Source of the DNA: JBNLAN01 sp050302175
GTDB taxonomy: Bacteria > Pseudomonadota > Zetaproteobacteria > Mariprofundales > Mariprofundaceae
Assembly (NCBI GenBank): GCA_050302175.1
Contig: JBNLAN010000016.1
Location: 48,477 to 112,476 of the forward strand
Direction of reading: 5' to 3'
Length of the DNA: 64,000 nucleotides
Every line of letters begins with the position of its first letter. Within the stretch, counting starts at the first letter, position 1. The translations under genes and the position numbers were made by a program. The notes beneath the pieces are model-generated. The model searched no databases and was not told where the DNA came from. It saw nothing but the letters and a program-made list of their open reading frames with translations. This document shows, one piece after another, positions 51,735 to 60,555 of this stretch.

Positions 51735-52793
51735 TTAACGCACCGCCACCGGCACCCAGCCACTCCCCTCCGAGCGAAAGTTGGTTACCTGCCCTTGCCA
51801 TGCACGACCCGCTACAGCAATGAGATTCTCCCCATGCATGAACAATCGCATATCGAACTTGAACAACTCTCCACCAATCTCGATATGGCTTGCCGGCACA
51901 AATTGCTGCACCACTGTCTCCGCGTCCGGCATAGCATCAAAGCGAGTGCGACTCACCGACTTCCCAAGCAGCACACCCTTACCGCCATGCCTCGCTGCCG
52001 GTTTAAAAACCCAATTATTCCGGGTGCTCCATGCCTGCCCCCGATCCATTTCGGACAGACGATGCGCCTCGGGCACCACAGAACGAATCAGCGAAAGCTC
52101 ATCCGCAAAAACGATGCCATCGAGCAAACCGGGGCGCCACCAGTCCGCCATGCGCGTCTTGTCACCCAGCAGCGCATAACTGCGAGGATTGGGCGACAGC
52201 TGAATCGCGCCGTTTTCATAAGCACTGCGAATATGTGCAAGCGCATCCGACTCAAGATAAAAGTCGGTATGGCGATTGTAGATTGCATCCAGATGCACCC
52301 CTTCAACATTCAGGCCATCTGTGCCTAGCCGGACATCTTCGGGAGAGACTACGAGCACGGTACGGCCGGCATTTTCCAGCAACTCTTGATAAGCCTTCAT
52401 CTCGGGAAACATGAATTGCTTTTCAATATCTTCATCCATAATGGCAATGTGCTGCCAGCTTGAGGGGAACATCCCGAGCAGCCGCTCTTCCAGACTACCG
52501 GCCAGCGCCGGGTGATCGGGCTGGGGGATCCACGTCTCGCTCTTTACATACAGCCCGCCGGCATTGTTGTTGATCTCGATAAGCTTGGGCCCCGCCCCCG
52601 TCAGGTGAAAATCATACCCCATCAACACACTGGGCATGCCGGGGTCGATCCGGGCCGTGGCCGGCAACTCTGCATCAAGTGCCGCAAGGTATTCAGGCCG
52701 GAACTTCAATTGATGCATACAACGCGCAAAACGCAGCATGGTTTCAAAATCTGCTTCAGAGATGACGACGGGCTCAGTTGTGGCCAATTGCAT
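51735..52793 (-). CDS. ATP-grasp-like protein of unknown function
   Basis: The 352-residue protein has an ATP-grasp-like layout: GYDFHLTGAGPKLIEINNNAGG in the middle, NNWVFKPAARHGGKGVLLGKSV near residue 260 and MRLFMHGENLIAVAGRAWQGQV at the end. The order resembles glutathionylspermidine-synthase or peptide-ligase types, but I cannot name the substrate. I chose the ATG at 52793 (GGAGG upstream); an ATG at 52871 would overlap the divergent rlmN start, and the frame beyond that is antisense to rlmN. Confidence 0.7.
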   Translation of the reverse strand: MQLATTEPVVISEADFETMLRFARCMHQLKFRPEYLAALDAELPATARIDPGMPSVLMGYDFHLTGAGPKLIEINNNAGGLYVKSETWIPQPDHPALAGSLEERLLGMFPSSWQHIAIMDEDIEKQFMFPEMKAYQELLENAGRTVLVVSPEDVRLGTDGLNVEGVHLDAIYNRHTDFYLESDALAHIRSAYENGAIQLSPNPRSYALLGDKTRMADWWRPGLLDGIVFADELSLIRSVVPEAHRLSEMDRGQAWSTRNNWVFKPAARHGGKGVLLGKSVSRTRFDAMPDAETVVQQFVPASHIEIGGELFKFDMRLFMHGENLIAVAGRAWQGQVTNFRSEGSGWVPVAVR

Positions 52794-52869
52794 AGCGGAC
52801 AAACTACCTCCGGCCACGACGAGCTCAAGGACTACATCTTTGCGCAAGTTGCAGATACCATCCACCGCC

Positions 52870-53916
52870 ATGTCAACCAAACCACAACTCCCTTCCCTGC
52901 AACTTGAAGAGATGAAACAACTGGTTGTGTCGTGGGGAGAATCAAGCTTTCGTGCCAAACAAATCCTCGACTGGCGCAACAAGGGAATCCTGAACCCTGA
53001 TGAGATGCGCAACCTGCCGGCAGGCCTGCGTAAAAAAATAGCCACCGAGCTGATATGCGAGCCGCTTACACAGAAAGTCAAACAGGTCTCGGAAGATGGC
53101 ACGCGCAAATATGTCTATGCCCTGGCCTCCGGCAAAACCATTGAAACGGTCTACATCCCGGAAGTGGAACGCGGCACGGTCTGTGTATCCTCACAGGTCG
53201 GTTGCATACTGGATTGTCCGTTTTGCCATACCGGTACGCAGGCGTTTGAGGCCAACCTCAGCAGTGGCGAAATCGTGGCCCAGGTGCTGGAGGTGATGCG
53301 GGATTTGCGTAGCGACCCTCTCGACAACGGACTTTCCAATACCGTCACCCATGTGGTCTACATGGGTATGGGCGAACCACTCGCAAATGAAACTGGCGTG
53401 CATGGCAGCCTCGACATCCTGATGTCCGAGGAGGGGCTCAACATCTCGCGGCGACGTATCACCGTTTCCACCTCGGGACTGATCCCGGCGATTGAACGTC
53501 TGGGCGAAAAGTATCCGGTGAATCTGGCGATTTCACTGCATGCAGCCACCGACGCCTTACGAAATGAGCTCGTACCCATCAACAAAAAATATCCGCTTTC
53601 CGAATTACGCAAGTGTCTGGCTGGCTACCCGCTCGGCAAGCAACGCCATATCACCTTTGAATATGTGCTTCTCTCCGGCATCAACGACCGCGATGAAGAT
53701 ATCGATGCGCTCGCACATTTTGTCCGACTGGAGAATGAGCGCATCAACCTCATCCAGTTCAATCCTTATCCCGGAAGCCCCTATGTCGGTGCCCCGAAAG
53801 AGGAGCTGGATCGGTTTGCCAAACAGTTGATTCACAGGGGTATTCGTGCCACCGTACGGAAATCACGGGGACAGGATATCATGGCCGCCTGCGGGCAACT
53901 TAAATCCGCATCGTAG
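52870..53916 (+). CDS. rlmN: Dual-specificity 23S rRNA/tRNA adenine C2-methyltransferase RlmN
   Basis: The 348-residue radical-SAM enzyme methylates A2503 of 23S rRNA and A37 of tRNAs. It has the cluster motif C112-x3-C116-x2-C119 (GCILDCPFCHTG), YMGMGEPL, SLHAATDALR and the catalytic C-terminal Cys in GQDIMAACGQ. The start at 52870 gives a normal length. It leads the rlmN-mtnP-pilF-rodZ block. Confidence 0.96.
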   Translation: MSTKPQLPSLQLEEMKQLVVSWGESSFRAKQILDWRNKGILNPDEMRNLPAGLRKKIATELICEPLTQKVKQVSEDGTRKYVYALASGKTIETVYIPEVERGTVCVSSQVGCILDCPFCHTGTQAFEANLSSGEIVAQVLEVMRDLRSDPLDNGLSNTVTHVVYMGMGEPLANETGVHGSLDILMSEEGLNISRRRITVSTSGLIPAIERLGEKYPVNLAISLHAATDALRNELVPINKKYPLSELRKCLAGYPLGKQRHITFEYVLLSGINDRDEDIDALAHFVRLENERINLIQFNPYPGSPYVGAPKEELDRFAKQLIHRGIRATVRKSRGQDIMAACGQLKSAS

Positions 53917-53945
53917 CGATGGCCTGCCCCCTCGGGAGAGGGAAA

Positions 53946-54815
53946 ATGCAACGAGCACGCACAGGAATTATCGGCGGCAGCGGCCTGTATGGTATTGAGG
54001 GTATTCGGGTACTCGATGAGCTGGAATTTCAGACGCCATTCGGCAAACCATCCGACAACCTGATTCTGGCCGACATCCATGGCCACGAAGCGGTTTTTCT
54101 CCCCCGCCATGGCCGAGGACACCGGATTCCACCTCACAAAATCAACTACCGCGCCAATGTCTACGCCATGAAGCTGGCGGGTGTTTCGCAAATCATCTCC
54201 ATCTCTGCGGTTGGCTCACTGCGCAAAGAGATCGCTCCGGGACACTTTGTGCTGGTCGACCAGTTCGTGGATCGCACCCATGGCCGTGAATCAAGCTTTT
54301 TTGACGGCCCGATTGTCGCGCATGTCTCCATGGCCGATCCGGTCTGCGCCCGCATGCGCAATGCACTGCTCTCGGCTTGCAGCAAATCCGATATCACCCT
54401 GCACGAACGCGGCACCTACATCTGTATGCAGGGTCCTCAATTCTCTTCAAGGGCCGAGTCCGAACTCTATCGTTCCTGGGGTATGGATGTGATCGGAATG
54501 ACCAACCTTCCCGAGGCCAAACTCGCCCGCGAAGCGGAGATTTGTTACAGCACAGTGGCAATGAGCACCGACTATGACTGCTGGCATGAAGAAGAAGAAG
54601 ACGTAAATGTGAGCTCCATCATCGAAATTATGCATGCGAACGTCGAGAAAGCGCAGGCCATGATCAAGACTTTCTTCGCCGAACACGATCCGTTGGAAAG
54701 CGCGTGCCCTTCCGGCTGCCAGCATGCGCTACAGCATGGCATTTTCACTGATCTTAAGCAGCACGATGACGATGCGGTTCGCCCCATCCATGCACTGGTG
54801 GAGCGTTTTTTATGA
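53946..54815 (+). CDS. mtnP: S-methyl-5'-thioadenosine phosphorylase
   Basis: The 289-residue purine-nucleoside-phosphorylase-fold enzyme has GIIGGSGLYGIEG, FLPRHGRGHRIPPHKINYRAN, SAVGSLR, YICMQGPQFSSRAES, MTNLPEAKLAREA and MSTDYDCWHEE, all diagnostic of MTAP. It salvages methylthioadenosine. GAGAGG precedes the ATG at 53946. It overlaps the pilF-like gene by four bases. Confidence 0.94.
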   Translation: MQRARTGIIGGSGLYGIEGIRVLDELEFQTPFGKPSDNLILADIHGHEAVFLPRHGRGHRIPPHKINYRANVYAMKLAGVSQIISISAVGSLRKEIAPGHFVLVDQFVDRTHGRESSFFDGPIVAHVSMADPVCARMRNALLSACSKSDITLHERGTYICMQGPQFSSRAESELYRSWGMDVIGMTNLPEAKLAREAEICYSTVAMSTDYDCWHEEEEDVNVSSIIEIMHANVEKAQAMIKTFFAEHDPLESACPSGCQHALQHGIFTDLKQHDDDAVRPIHALVERFL

Positions 54816-55576
54816 GGCGACTCATCATCGCCACCCTGATACTTACATCACTACTGCCAGCCGCATGTGGCGGCAAGCAAGTTGATCCTGTAACCGCTAA
54901 ACGGGCTGACTTGCACTACAAGGTGGGCATTGACGCTCTTTCCCGGGGGCAGTTGCCGAGAGCATTTGAAGAGCTGCTGCTGGCTGATGAAATCCGTCCT
55001 GACCATGCCGAAACCCTGAGCGCGCTGGGCTATGCATGGCGATTGCGCAGCGAATTGAAAAAATCCGAGCAATCCTACAAGCGGGCATTGCGAGCCTCCC
55101 CATCCTCTTCGATCTATAATAATTATGGCAGTCTGCTGCTACAGATGAATAAACCCAAACTGGCTGAAAAACAGTTTCGGCTGGCATTGGAAGATCCCCG
55201 TTACCGCAGTCAGGATATGGTTTACCTAAATCTTGGTGACGCACTGCTTGCGCAGGATAAATTCAACGACGCCGTAGCCGCTTACCGTCAGGCTACGCTG
55301 ATCAACCCCAATCAAAAAACACTGGCCATGCTCAAAGAAGCCAATGCATATCTGAAATTCAATCGCCTGCACTACGCCCGGACCATGTATGAAACCATTT
55401 TTTCTGAGCAGCCGCAAAACAGAGCCGCTCTTGAAGGTCTCGTTGATGTATTAAAGAGACAGAAAAATTTTACAAAAGCAAGACAACATCTGAAAACTTA
55501 CCGAAGCAAAGCGACTGACCCGCTCGATAAAGCGTGGGCCAGTGACGAACTTGAGGGAATTAACAGCCATGACTAA
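54812..55576 (+). CDS. TPR lipoprotein, PilF/PilW-like
   Basis: The 254-residue lipoprotein (lipobox around LLPAAC, Cys19) carries about five tetratricopeptide repeats (for example GIDALSRGQLPRAFEELLLADEI and LGDALLAQDKFNDAVAAYRQATLI). In proteobacteria the gene between rlmN and rodZ is usually pilF/pilW, the pilotin for type IV pilus secretin assembly, so this is the likely role. It overlaps rodZ by eight bases. Confidence 0.82.
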   Translation: MRRLIIATLILTSLLPAACGGKQVDPVTAKRADLHYKVGIDALSRGQLPRAFEELLLADEIRPDHAETLSALGYAWRLRSELKKSEQSYKRALRASPSSSIYNNYGSLLLQMNKPKLAEKQFRLALEDPRYRSQDMVYLNLGDALLAQDKFNDAVAAYRQATLINPNQKTLAMLKEANAYLKFNRLHYARTMYETIFSEQPQNRAALEGLVDVLKRQKNFTKARQHLKTYRSKATDPLDKAWASDELEGINSHD

Positions 55577-56459
55577 CCACGCCGAAGAGCAACATGCCAA
55601 CATCAGGGACGATCAAGCATCTGCAGGTTCTCGCGAAGAGCTGCAAAAAAGTGTTGGTCAGCGCCTGCGACAAAAGCGAGAGCAGATGAAATATCAAATC
55701 AGGGATGTCGCCAATAACCTGAAGCTAAATACCGAGTATCTAGAAGCCATTGAACATGGTGACTGGAGCGGCCTTCCGGGCGAGGCATATGCCATTGGCT
55801 TTTTGCGCCAGTACTCAAGCTATCTCGAGGTTGATCTTGGTGAAGACATCCAGCACCTCAAGTCCGGTGAAATCCGTCTGACCAAACCACTGACCTTTCC
55901 AGACCCGCCTATCGCCCCGGCCAAGACCTGGGCCATGGGCACTGCCGCAGCATTTGTTTTGCTCTTCATTCTCTTCAATGTCTTTAATCAGGGCGACGAA
56001 GAGATGGTGCCTGTGACCCCCACTGCAAGTGAGCAACAGCAGGCCGCATCAGAGACCGATGTATCAGTCATGGAAGAGGAAGAGACCCAGCCCGTCGCAG
56101 CTGCCACGCCTGCGGTTCCGACACCCGAAACAACACAGGCAGCGCCTGCGCCGGAAATAGCAGCAGGATCATCACTGCACACCTATGTATTCCGTTCCGG
56201 GGAAACGCCGGTCTGGCTCCAGATTGTTGATCCGCAAAAGGAAGAGACTCTTCCTATCAAAGAGGCGCTGGCACAGGCCAATGAACGTTTCAGCATTGAA
56301 AGCAATTCACCTGAACTCATTCTGACCTGTGGCAATGCAGCCTCTCTGGAAATCAGTATCGACGGTGTTGTCGTTGCCCCAATGGGCAGCCTTGGCAAAC
56401 AGGATCAGGTGCTGCGAAATTACAAGCTTGTGCCTCCAAAGAAAAAAAACCGGGGCTGA
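55569..56459 (+). CDS. rodZ: Cytoskeletal shape protein RodZ
   Basis: The 296-residue bitopic protein has an N-terminal helix-turn-helix (about 28-95: VGQRLRQKREQMKYQIRDVANNLKL), a transmembrane helix (about 120-138), an Ala/Pro/Glu/Gln-rich linker and a C-terminal DUF4115 domain (ETPVWLQIVDPQKEE, LTCGNAASLEISIDG). RodZ links MreB to the wall machinery. The start at 55569 overlaps the pilF-like stop. Confidence 0.93.
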   Translation: MTNHAEEQHANIRDDQASAGSREELQKSVGQRLRQKREQMKYQIRDVANNLKLNTEYLEAIEHGDWSGLPGEAYAIGFLRQYSSYLEVDLGEDIQHLKSGEIRLTKPLTFPDPPIAPAKTWAMGTAAAFVLLFILFNVFNQGDEEMVPVTPTASEQQQAASETDVSVMEEEETQPVAAATPAVPTPETTQAAPAPEIAAGSSLHTYVFRSGETPVWLQIVDPQKEETLPIKEALAQANERFSIESNSPELILTCGNAASLEISIDGVVVAPMGSLGKQDQVLRNYKLVPPKKKNRG

Positions 56460-56529
56460 TGTAACAACTTGAATTTGCCACCGGACTCCTGCAATCTTGC
56501 GTACGCAAATCAGGCAGGGGGAAGATTGC

Positions 56530-57204
56530 ATGAGCAGCGTTAATTTCGATGTGGCACGCCGGAATATGGTGGAGTATCAGATTCGCTGTTGCAAAGTACT
56601 GGATCCTGTCGTCCTGGACACGTTACAAAGCATGCCACGAGAGAACTTCCTGCCCGAAAATGTGCGGAACCTCGCATATATGGAAGGGCACGTGCCACTA
56701 CCCTGCGGGCAGGAGATGCTCTCACCGCTGCAAGAGGCCAGCATCATGCAGGCGCTCGACCTGCAAGGAACCGAAAGCGTACTCGAAATCGGAACCGGAA
56801 CTGGTTACCTGACCGCCCTGCTGGCCATGCATGCTGCCAATGTGCTGAGCTGTGAGATTCATCAGCCAGTCGCCGAACTCGCCGTCAATAATCTTCGCGC
56901 CCACGGTGCCGACAATGCAAAAGTCGTGAACATCAATGCCATGCAAGAGAACGAGATTAAAAAAGCGGTTGGAAAGCAAAAATTTGACGTCATTGTTGTT
57001 GGTGCGGCCCTGAGTGAAATCCCAGCACATATCAGCAACCTGCTTGCCGATTCCGGGCAAATGATCGCTTTTGTGGGCTGTAACCCTCTTGTCGTACTCA
57101 CGCACTTCAGCAAAATTGGTGACGTCTGGCAACGCACCGAGATTTTCGAAACACTGCTTAGTGATATGGAAGGGCTGCCGGAGCGCCGCGAACTCGTTTT
57201 CTAG
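56530..57204 (+). CDS. pcm: Protein-L-isoaspartate O-methyltransferase-like protein
   Basis: The 224-residue protein belongs to the PCMT family: NMVEYQIRCCKVLDP, RENFLPEN, SPLQEASIMQALDLQG, SAM motif VLEIGTGTGYLTALLAM and FDVIVVGAALSEIPAHI. It is of the shorter form found next to tolC or rodZ in proteobacteria; whether it repairs isoaspartate is unproven. GGGGAAG precedes the ATG at 56530. Confidence 0.87.
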   Translation: MSSVNFDVARRNMVEYQIRCCKVLDPVVLDTLQSMPRENFLPENVRNLAYMEGHVPLPCGQEMLSPLQEASIMQALDLQGTESVLEIGTGTGYLTALLAMHAANVLSCEIHQPVAELAVNNLRAHGADNAKVVNINAMQENEIKKAVGKQKFDVIVVGAALSEIPAHISNLLADSGQMIAFVGCNPLVVLTHFSKIGDVWQRTEIFETLLSDMEGLPERRELVF

Positions 57205-57264
57205 TTCCTGATTGCGTCGCGAGGCCTCACTGCTGCTGCGCTTTTAATATCACTTCTTTTCGTT

Positions 57265-58353
57265 ATGATTGCCTGCATGATCAAACATGCGGCTCCAATC
57301 AACCCCAATGAAGAACCTGCGGAAATTTCTCGCCGAAACCTGATCAAAACGGGCTTTGCTGCCGTTGCCTGTCTTGGCCTGCCCGCTTCTGTACAGGCCA
57401 TGTCATCCACCCCCCTCAGCAAGGAAACAGCCGTTTTCAGCAAGGAAGAGATCGCAGCCGCTCTCGAAAAGGATTTCAAACTGGATCAGGCCGAAACCCT
57501 GCGCCTTCTCGAAAGTGCCGAGTATATCCCCAGCATCATCCGTCGTATTACCACGCCTTATGAATCAAAACCCTATGCGCTCTATCGACCACTGTTTGTC
57601 TACAGAGGCCTGGCCGACAAAGGCCAGGAATATATTGAAAAGCACCGGGCCATCTTCGATGCCGCCATGCAAAAATATGGTGTCGAATCTGAGATTATTG
57701 CTGCCATCCTTGGTATGGAGACCCGCTTTGGGAGCAATCGCGGCAATGATCGCGTGCTCGACTCGCTCTATACGCTGGCGGCTGGCTTCCCACGCCGCGC
57801 CGGTTTTTTTCGGAACGAACTTGGTCATTTCTTGCTGATGTGCAAAGAGGAGAAGCTAGACCCCAAAGAGGTGCTCGGCTCCTATGCCGGGGCTTTTGGT
57901 ACCACGCAGTTCATCCCCTCCTCCTTCCGCCAGTATGCCGTGGATGCGGATAAGGATGGCCGACGCGATGTATTTGACTCGCCGACAGATATCATCCACA
58001 GCGTTGCACACTACTTTTATCGCTATGGCTGGGAGACCGGGAGGCCGATTGCCAACTGGCTTCCCTCAATACCGTACACCGCATGGATGAAAAAAGCGCA
58101 GAAGCGCGAAACCCGGGACTGGTATACTCTGGCGGAGCTACGGCGTCGTGGTCTGAAGAACGTTCCCGAAGGCTGGAACGATGACGATAAAGTGTCTCTG
58201 ATCGTTTCTCAGACTGCACTTGGAAGAAAGGTGGCACTGGTACACCACAATTTCCACGTTATCACGCGCTGGAACCGCTCCTACAATTACGCTCTGGCTG
58301 CCAGCGAACTGGCTGGCATGATGGGTTGCGATTCATGCATCGTTCAGCGCTAA
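57265..58353 (+). CDS. MltB-type lytic murein transglycosylase with Tat-like signal
   Basis: The 362-residue protein has an SLT2/MltB domain: IIAAILGMETRFGSNRG (catalytic Glu near 149), AGAFGTTQFIPSSFRQYAVDADKDGRRDVFDSPTDIIHSVAHYF and NHNF-type NRSYNYALA. It cleaves peptidoglycan to anhydro-muropeptides. The N-terminus has S-R-R-N-L-I-K followed by a mild hydrophobic stretch ending in VQA, which is a twin-arginine signal rather than the lipobox of E. coli MltB. It is followed by rlpA with an 18-bp overlap. Confidence 0.9.
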   Translation: MIACMIKHAAPINPNEEPAEISRRNLIKTGFAAVACLGLPASVQAMSSTPLSKETAVFSKEEIAAALEKDFKLDQAETLRLLESAEYIPSIIRRITTPYESKPYALYRPLFVYRGLADKGQEYIEKHRAIFDAAMQKYGVESEIIAAILGMETRFGSNRGNDRVLDSLYTLAAGFPRRAGFFRNELGHFLLMCKEEKLDPKEVLGSYAGAFGTTQFIPSSFRQYAVDADKDGRRDVFDSPTDIIHSVAHYFYRYGWETGRPIANWLPSIPYTAWMKKAQKRETRDWYTLAELRRRGLKNVPEGWNDDDKVSLIVSQTALGRKVALVHHNFHVITRWNRSYNYALAASELAGMMGCDSCIVQR

Positions 58354-59153
58354 TCCTTATTGTCTCAGCAGCAGCTCTACTCCTTCTCCTCACAAGCTGC
58401 GGCAGCCGATATCCTACGCAGGATCGCGCACCCTCCGATGCTGAATATCGCGCCGCCACGGCACGAGGTGACCGACTGCCAACGGGCAGCGGAGGCAGCC
58501 ACAAGGTAGGTAAGCCCTACACCGTAGCGGGTGTCACCTATTACCCTTTGGCGACAGCATCCGGTTACGATGCGACCGGCACAGCCTCCTGGTATGGCGC
58601 AAAATTTCACGGCAGAAAGACTGCAAATGGTGAGCGCTACGACATGTATGCCATGTCGGCGGCCCACACCACGCTGCCGATGCCTTCGATGGTGCGAGTC
58701 ACTAATCTTGAAAATGGGCGGTCGGTGGTGGTACGAGTCAATGATCGCGGTCCCTTCGCCAAGGGTCGTCTGATCGATCTCTCCTACGCCGCAGCCAAAA
58801 GTCTTGGCTACACCGATCAGGGTACCGCCAGGGTACGTGTGCAATCACTGGATGCCGCACACAACGCTCCCGCCCCATCGCCAACACCACCGCGCCCTGC
58901 GGCTGCCCGCATATATCCCGCAGGTACCGTATTCCTGCAATTGGGCGCCTTTTCGACCGAAAGCCGTGCCAATGAGCTGCGCCAGTCTCTGGTCTCCTAT
59001 TACCCCTCGATTAAGGTACATCCGGCTTCCCGCAACGGCATGCCCCTGTACCGGGTGCGAATTGGACCGGTACCCAATGTCGACGACATCGAAAACTTGA
59101 TTCTCTCCCTGCAACAGCACGGCTTTACGGATGCCATCGTGGTGGTTGAATGA
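58335..59153 (+). CDS. rlpA: RlpA septal-ring lytic transglycosylase lipoprotein
   Basis: The 272-residue lipoprotein (lipobox LLTSC) has the double-psi beta-barrel with GTASWYGAKFHGRKTANGE, MSAAHTTLPMPS and VRVNDRGPF, then a Pro-rich linker and a C-terminal SPOR domain (FLQLGAFSTESRANELRQ). RlpA cuts denuded glycan strands at the septum. The ATG at 58335 is preferred over a TTG at 58326. Confidence 0.94.
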   Translation: MHRSALILIVSAAALLLLLTSCGSRYPTQDRAPSDAEYRAATARGDRLPTGSGGSHKVGKPYTVAGVTYYPLATASGYDATGTASWYGAKFHGRKTANGERYDMYAMSAAHTTLPMPSMVRVTNLENGRSVVVRVNDRGPFAKGRLIDLSYAAAKSLGYTDQGTARVRVQSLDAAHNAPAPSPTPPRPAAARIYPAGTVFLQLGAFSTESRANELRQSLVSYYPSIKVHPASRNGMPLYRVRIGPVPNVDDIENLILSLQQHGFTDAIVVVE

Positions 59154-59692
59154 GTCCGCGTCGCCCGACCATCGCCGCTTTCGGTTCTTCGCGAGTCTCC
59201 GAACAGGACCCTCGCTTTCACGATGCCGAACTACTCTGTGAAAAACTCGCCCGAGCCGGTTTTGATGGCCTGACCGGAGGCCATCAGGGCATGATGGCGG
59301 CCTTCGCACAAGGGATTCACAAGGGAGGCGGCCATGTGCGCGGCATTACACTGGAGCGTTTCCCCACCCCACCTGGCAACAAGCTCAGCGAGGAGACCCG
59401 CGCACACGATTTCTTCGACCGCATGCGTCAGCTCATCGAGGAGGCTGATGCCTATCTCGTGCTGCCCGGCGGCCTCGGCACTCTGGCCGAGCTGGCCATG
59501 AGCTGGGATCTGCTCGCCATCCGCGTACTGGAATCGCGTCCACTCGCCATCTATGGCGAAATGTGGGAGCCGGTGCTCAATGTACTGCACAAGCAGCTCA
59601 TCATGTCGGTCAATCACGGTTTCGAGTCGATTTTGCTGTGCGGTTCACACGAGGAAGCCATTCAACACTTCTCCCCTATCTTGAAAGCATGA
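59150..59692 (+). CDS. LOG-family (TIGR00730) protein
   Basis: The 180-residue protein has the nucleotide-binding LOG fold: AAFGSSRVSEQDP, GLTGGHQGMMAAFAQGI and VLPGGLGTLAELAMSWDLLAI. The PGGxGTxxE motif is intact. LOG proteins are cytokinin-activating-type phosphoribohydrolases; the bacterial role is unclear. It has ATGA-type overlaps with rlpA upstream and the RluA-type gene downstream. Confidence 0.9.
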   Translation: MSPRRPTIAAFGSSRVSEQDPRFHDAELLCEKLARAGFDGLTGGHQGMMAAFAQGIHKGGGHVRGITLERFPTPPGNKLSEETRAHDFFDRMRQLIEEADAYLVLPGGLGTLAELAMSWDLLAIRVLESRPLAIYGEMWEPVLNVLHKQLIMSVNHGFESILLCGSHEEAIQHFSPILKA

Positions 59693-60555
59693 GCGACTTT
59701 AGCGACATCCGGCTGCAAGTGCCGGAACAAGCCGGAGGTGTCCGGCTGGATACCTTTCTTGCCGAGCAAACCTCCTTTTCACGCCGCCGCCTGCGTCGCG
59801 CCATTGATGAGGGCGGCATCTATATCAATAAAAAACGCTGCCGCAAGGCAGGGCAACAACTCAAGGGCGGTGAGTCGCTGCGAATCGTGATTTTGGAAAA
59901 CGAAACACTAACGCCATTCCAGCCGGACCAGCTTCTCTGGCAGCAAAACGGCCTCTACCTGATCCACAAACGAAGCGGCCAGTACTCGCAGGAGGCCCTG
60001 CACCGGAGTATGGGAACGTTACCGCATGAACTGGCCAGCTATCTCGCTATGAAGCCTGCCGAGGCGAAGCAGCTACGGCCGGTGCACCGGCTTGATCGCG
60101 GCACCTCGGGACTATTACTGCTGAGCTCCAACCCAAAACTCCTGCAACATCTGCAAGCCCACTGGCAGCAGCAAGTCAGTAAATCATATCTCGCCGTGGT
60201 GGAGCCGGCTCCGAAGTGGAACACTCAACACATTGAACTGGCCATCGGCAAGAGTCGCGATGAGGCAGGCCGTTACCATATCGAAAAAACTGGCCGCCCC
60301 TGCCTAACCGATGCCGAAGTGATCGAGCATCGTGGTTACCGCGCCCTGCTCAAGCTTGTACCACATACCGGACGCACGCATCAATTGCGCATCCATCTCG
60401 CCGCGCTCGGCTGCCCTATTCTTGGCGATACAAGATACGGGGGGAAAAAACATTCGCGTTTGATGTTGCATGCTCATACCCTTTGCGTGCAGCCTCCGGC
60501 GCTCTCAACAACACATGAATGGAAAACGGATCCTGAGGAGGATTGGATATGGTAA
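59689..60555 (+). CDS. RluA-family pseudouridine synthase
   Basis: The 288-residue enzyme has an S4-like N-terminal segment (RLDTFLAEQTSFSRRRLRRAIDEGGIYINKKRC) and the catalytic HRLDRGTSGLLLLS with its Asp. KSYLAVVEP and HTGRTHQLRIHLAALGCPILGDTRYGG follow. It converts uridine to pseudouridine in rRNA or tRNA; which sites cannot be told. The start at 59689 overlaps the LOG gene stop. Confidence 0.93.
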   Translation: MSDFSDIRLQVPEQAGGVRLDTFLAEQTSFSRRRLRRAIDEGGIYINKKRCRKAGQQLKGGESLRIVILENETLTPFQPDQLLWQQNGLYLIHKRSGQYSQEALHRSMGTLPHELASYLAMKPAEAKQLRPVHRLDRGTSGLLLLSSNPKLLQHLQAHWQQQVSKSYLAVVEPAPKWNTQHIELAIGKSRDEAGRYHIEKTGRPCLTDAEVIEHRGYRALLKLVPHTGRTHQLRIHLAALGCPILGDTRYGGKKHSRLMLHAHTLCVQPPALSTTHEWKTDPEEDWIW

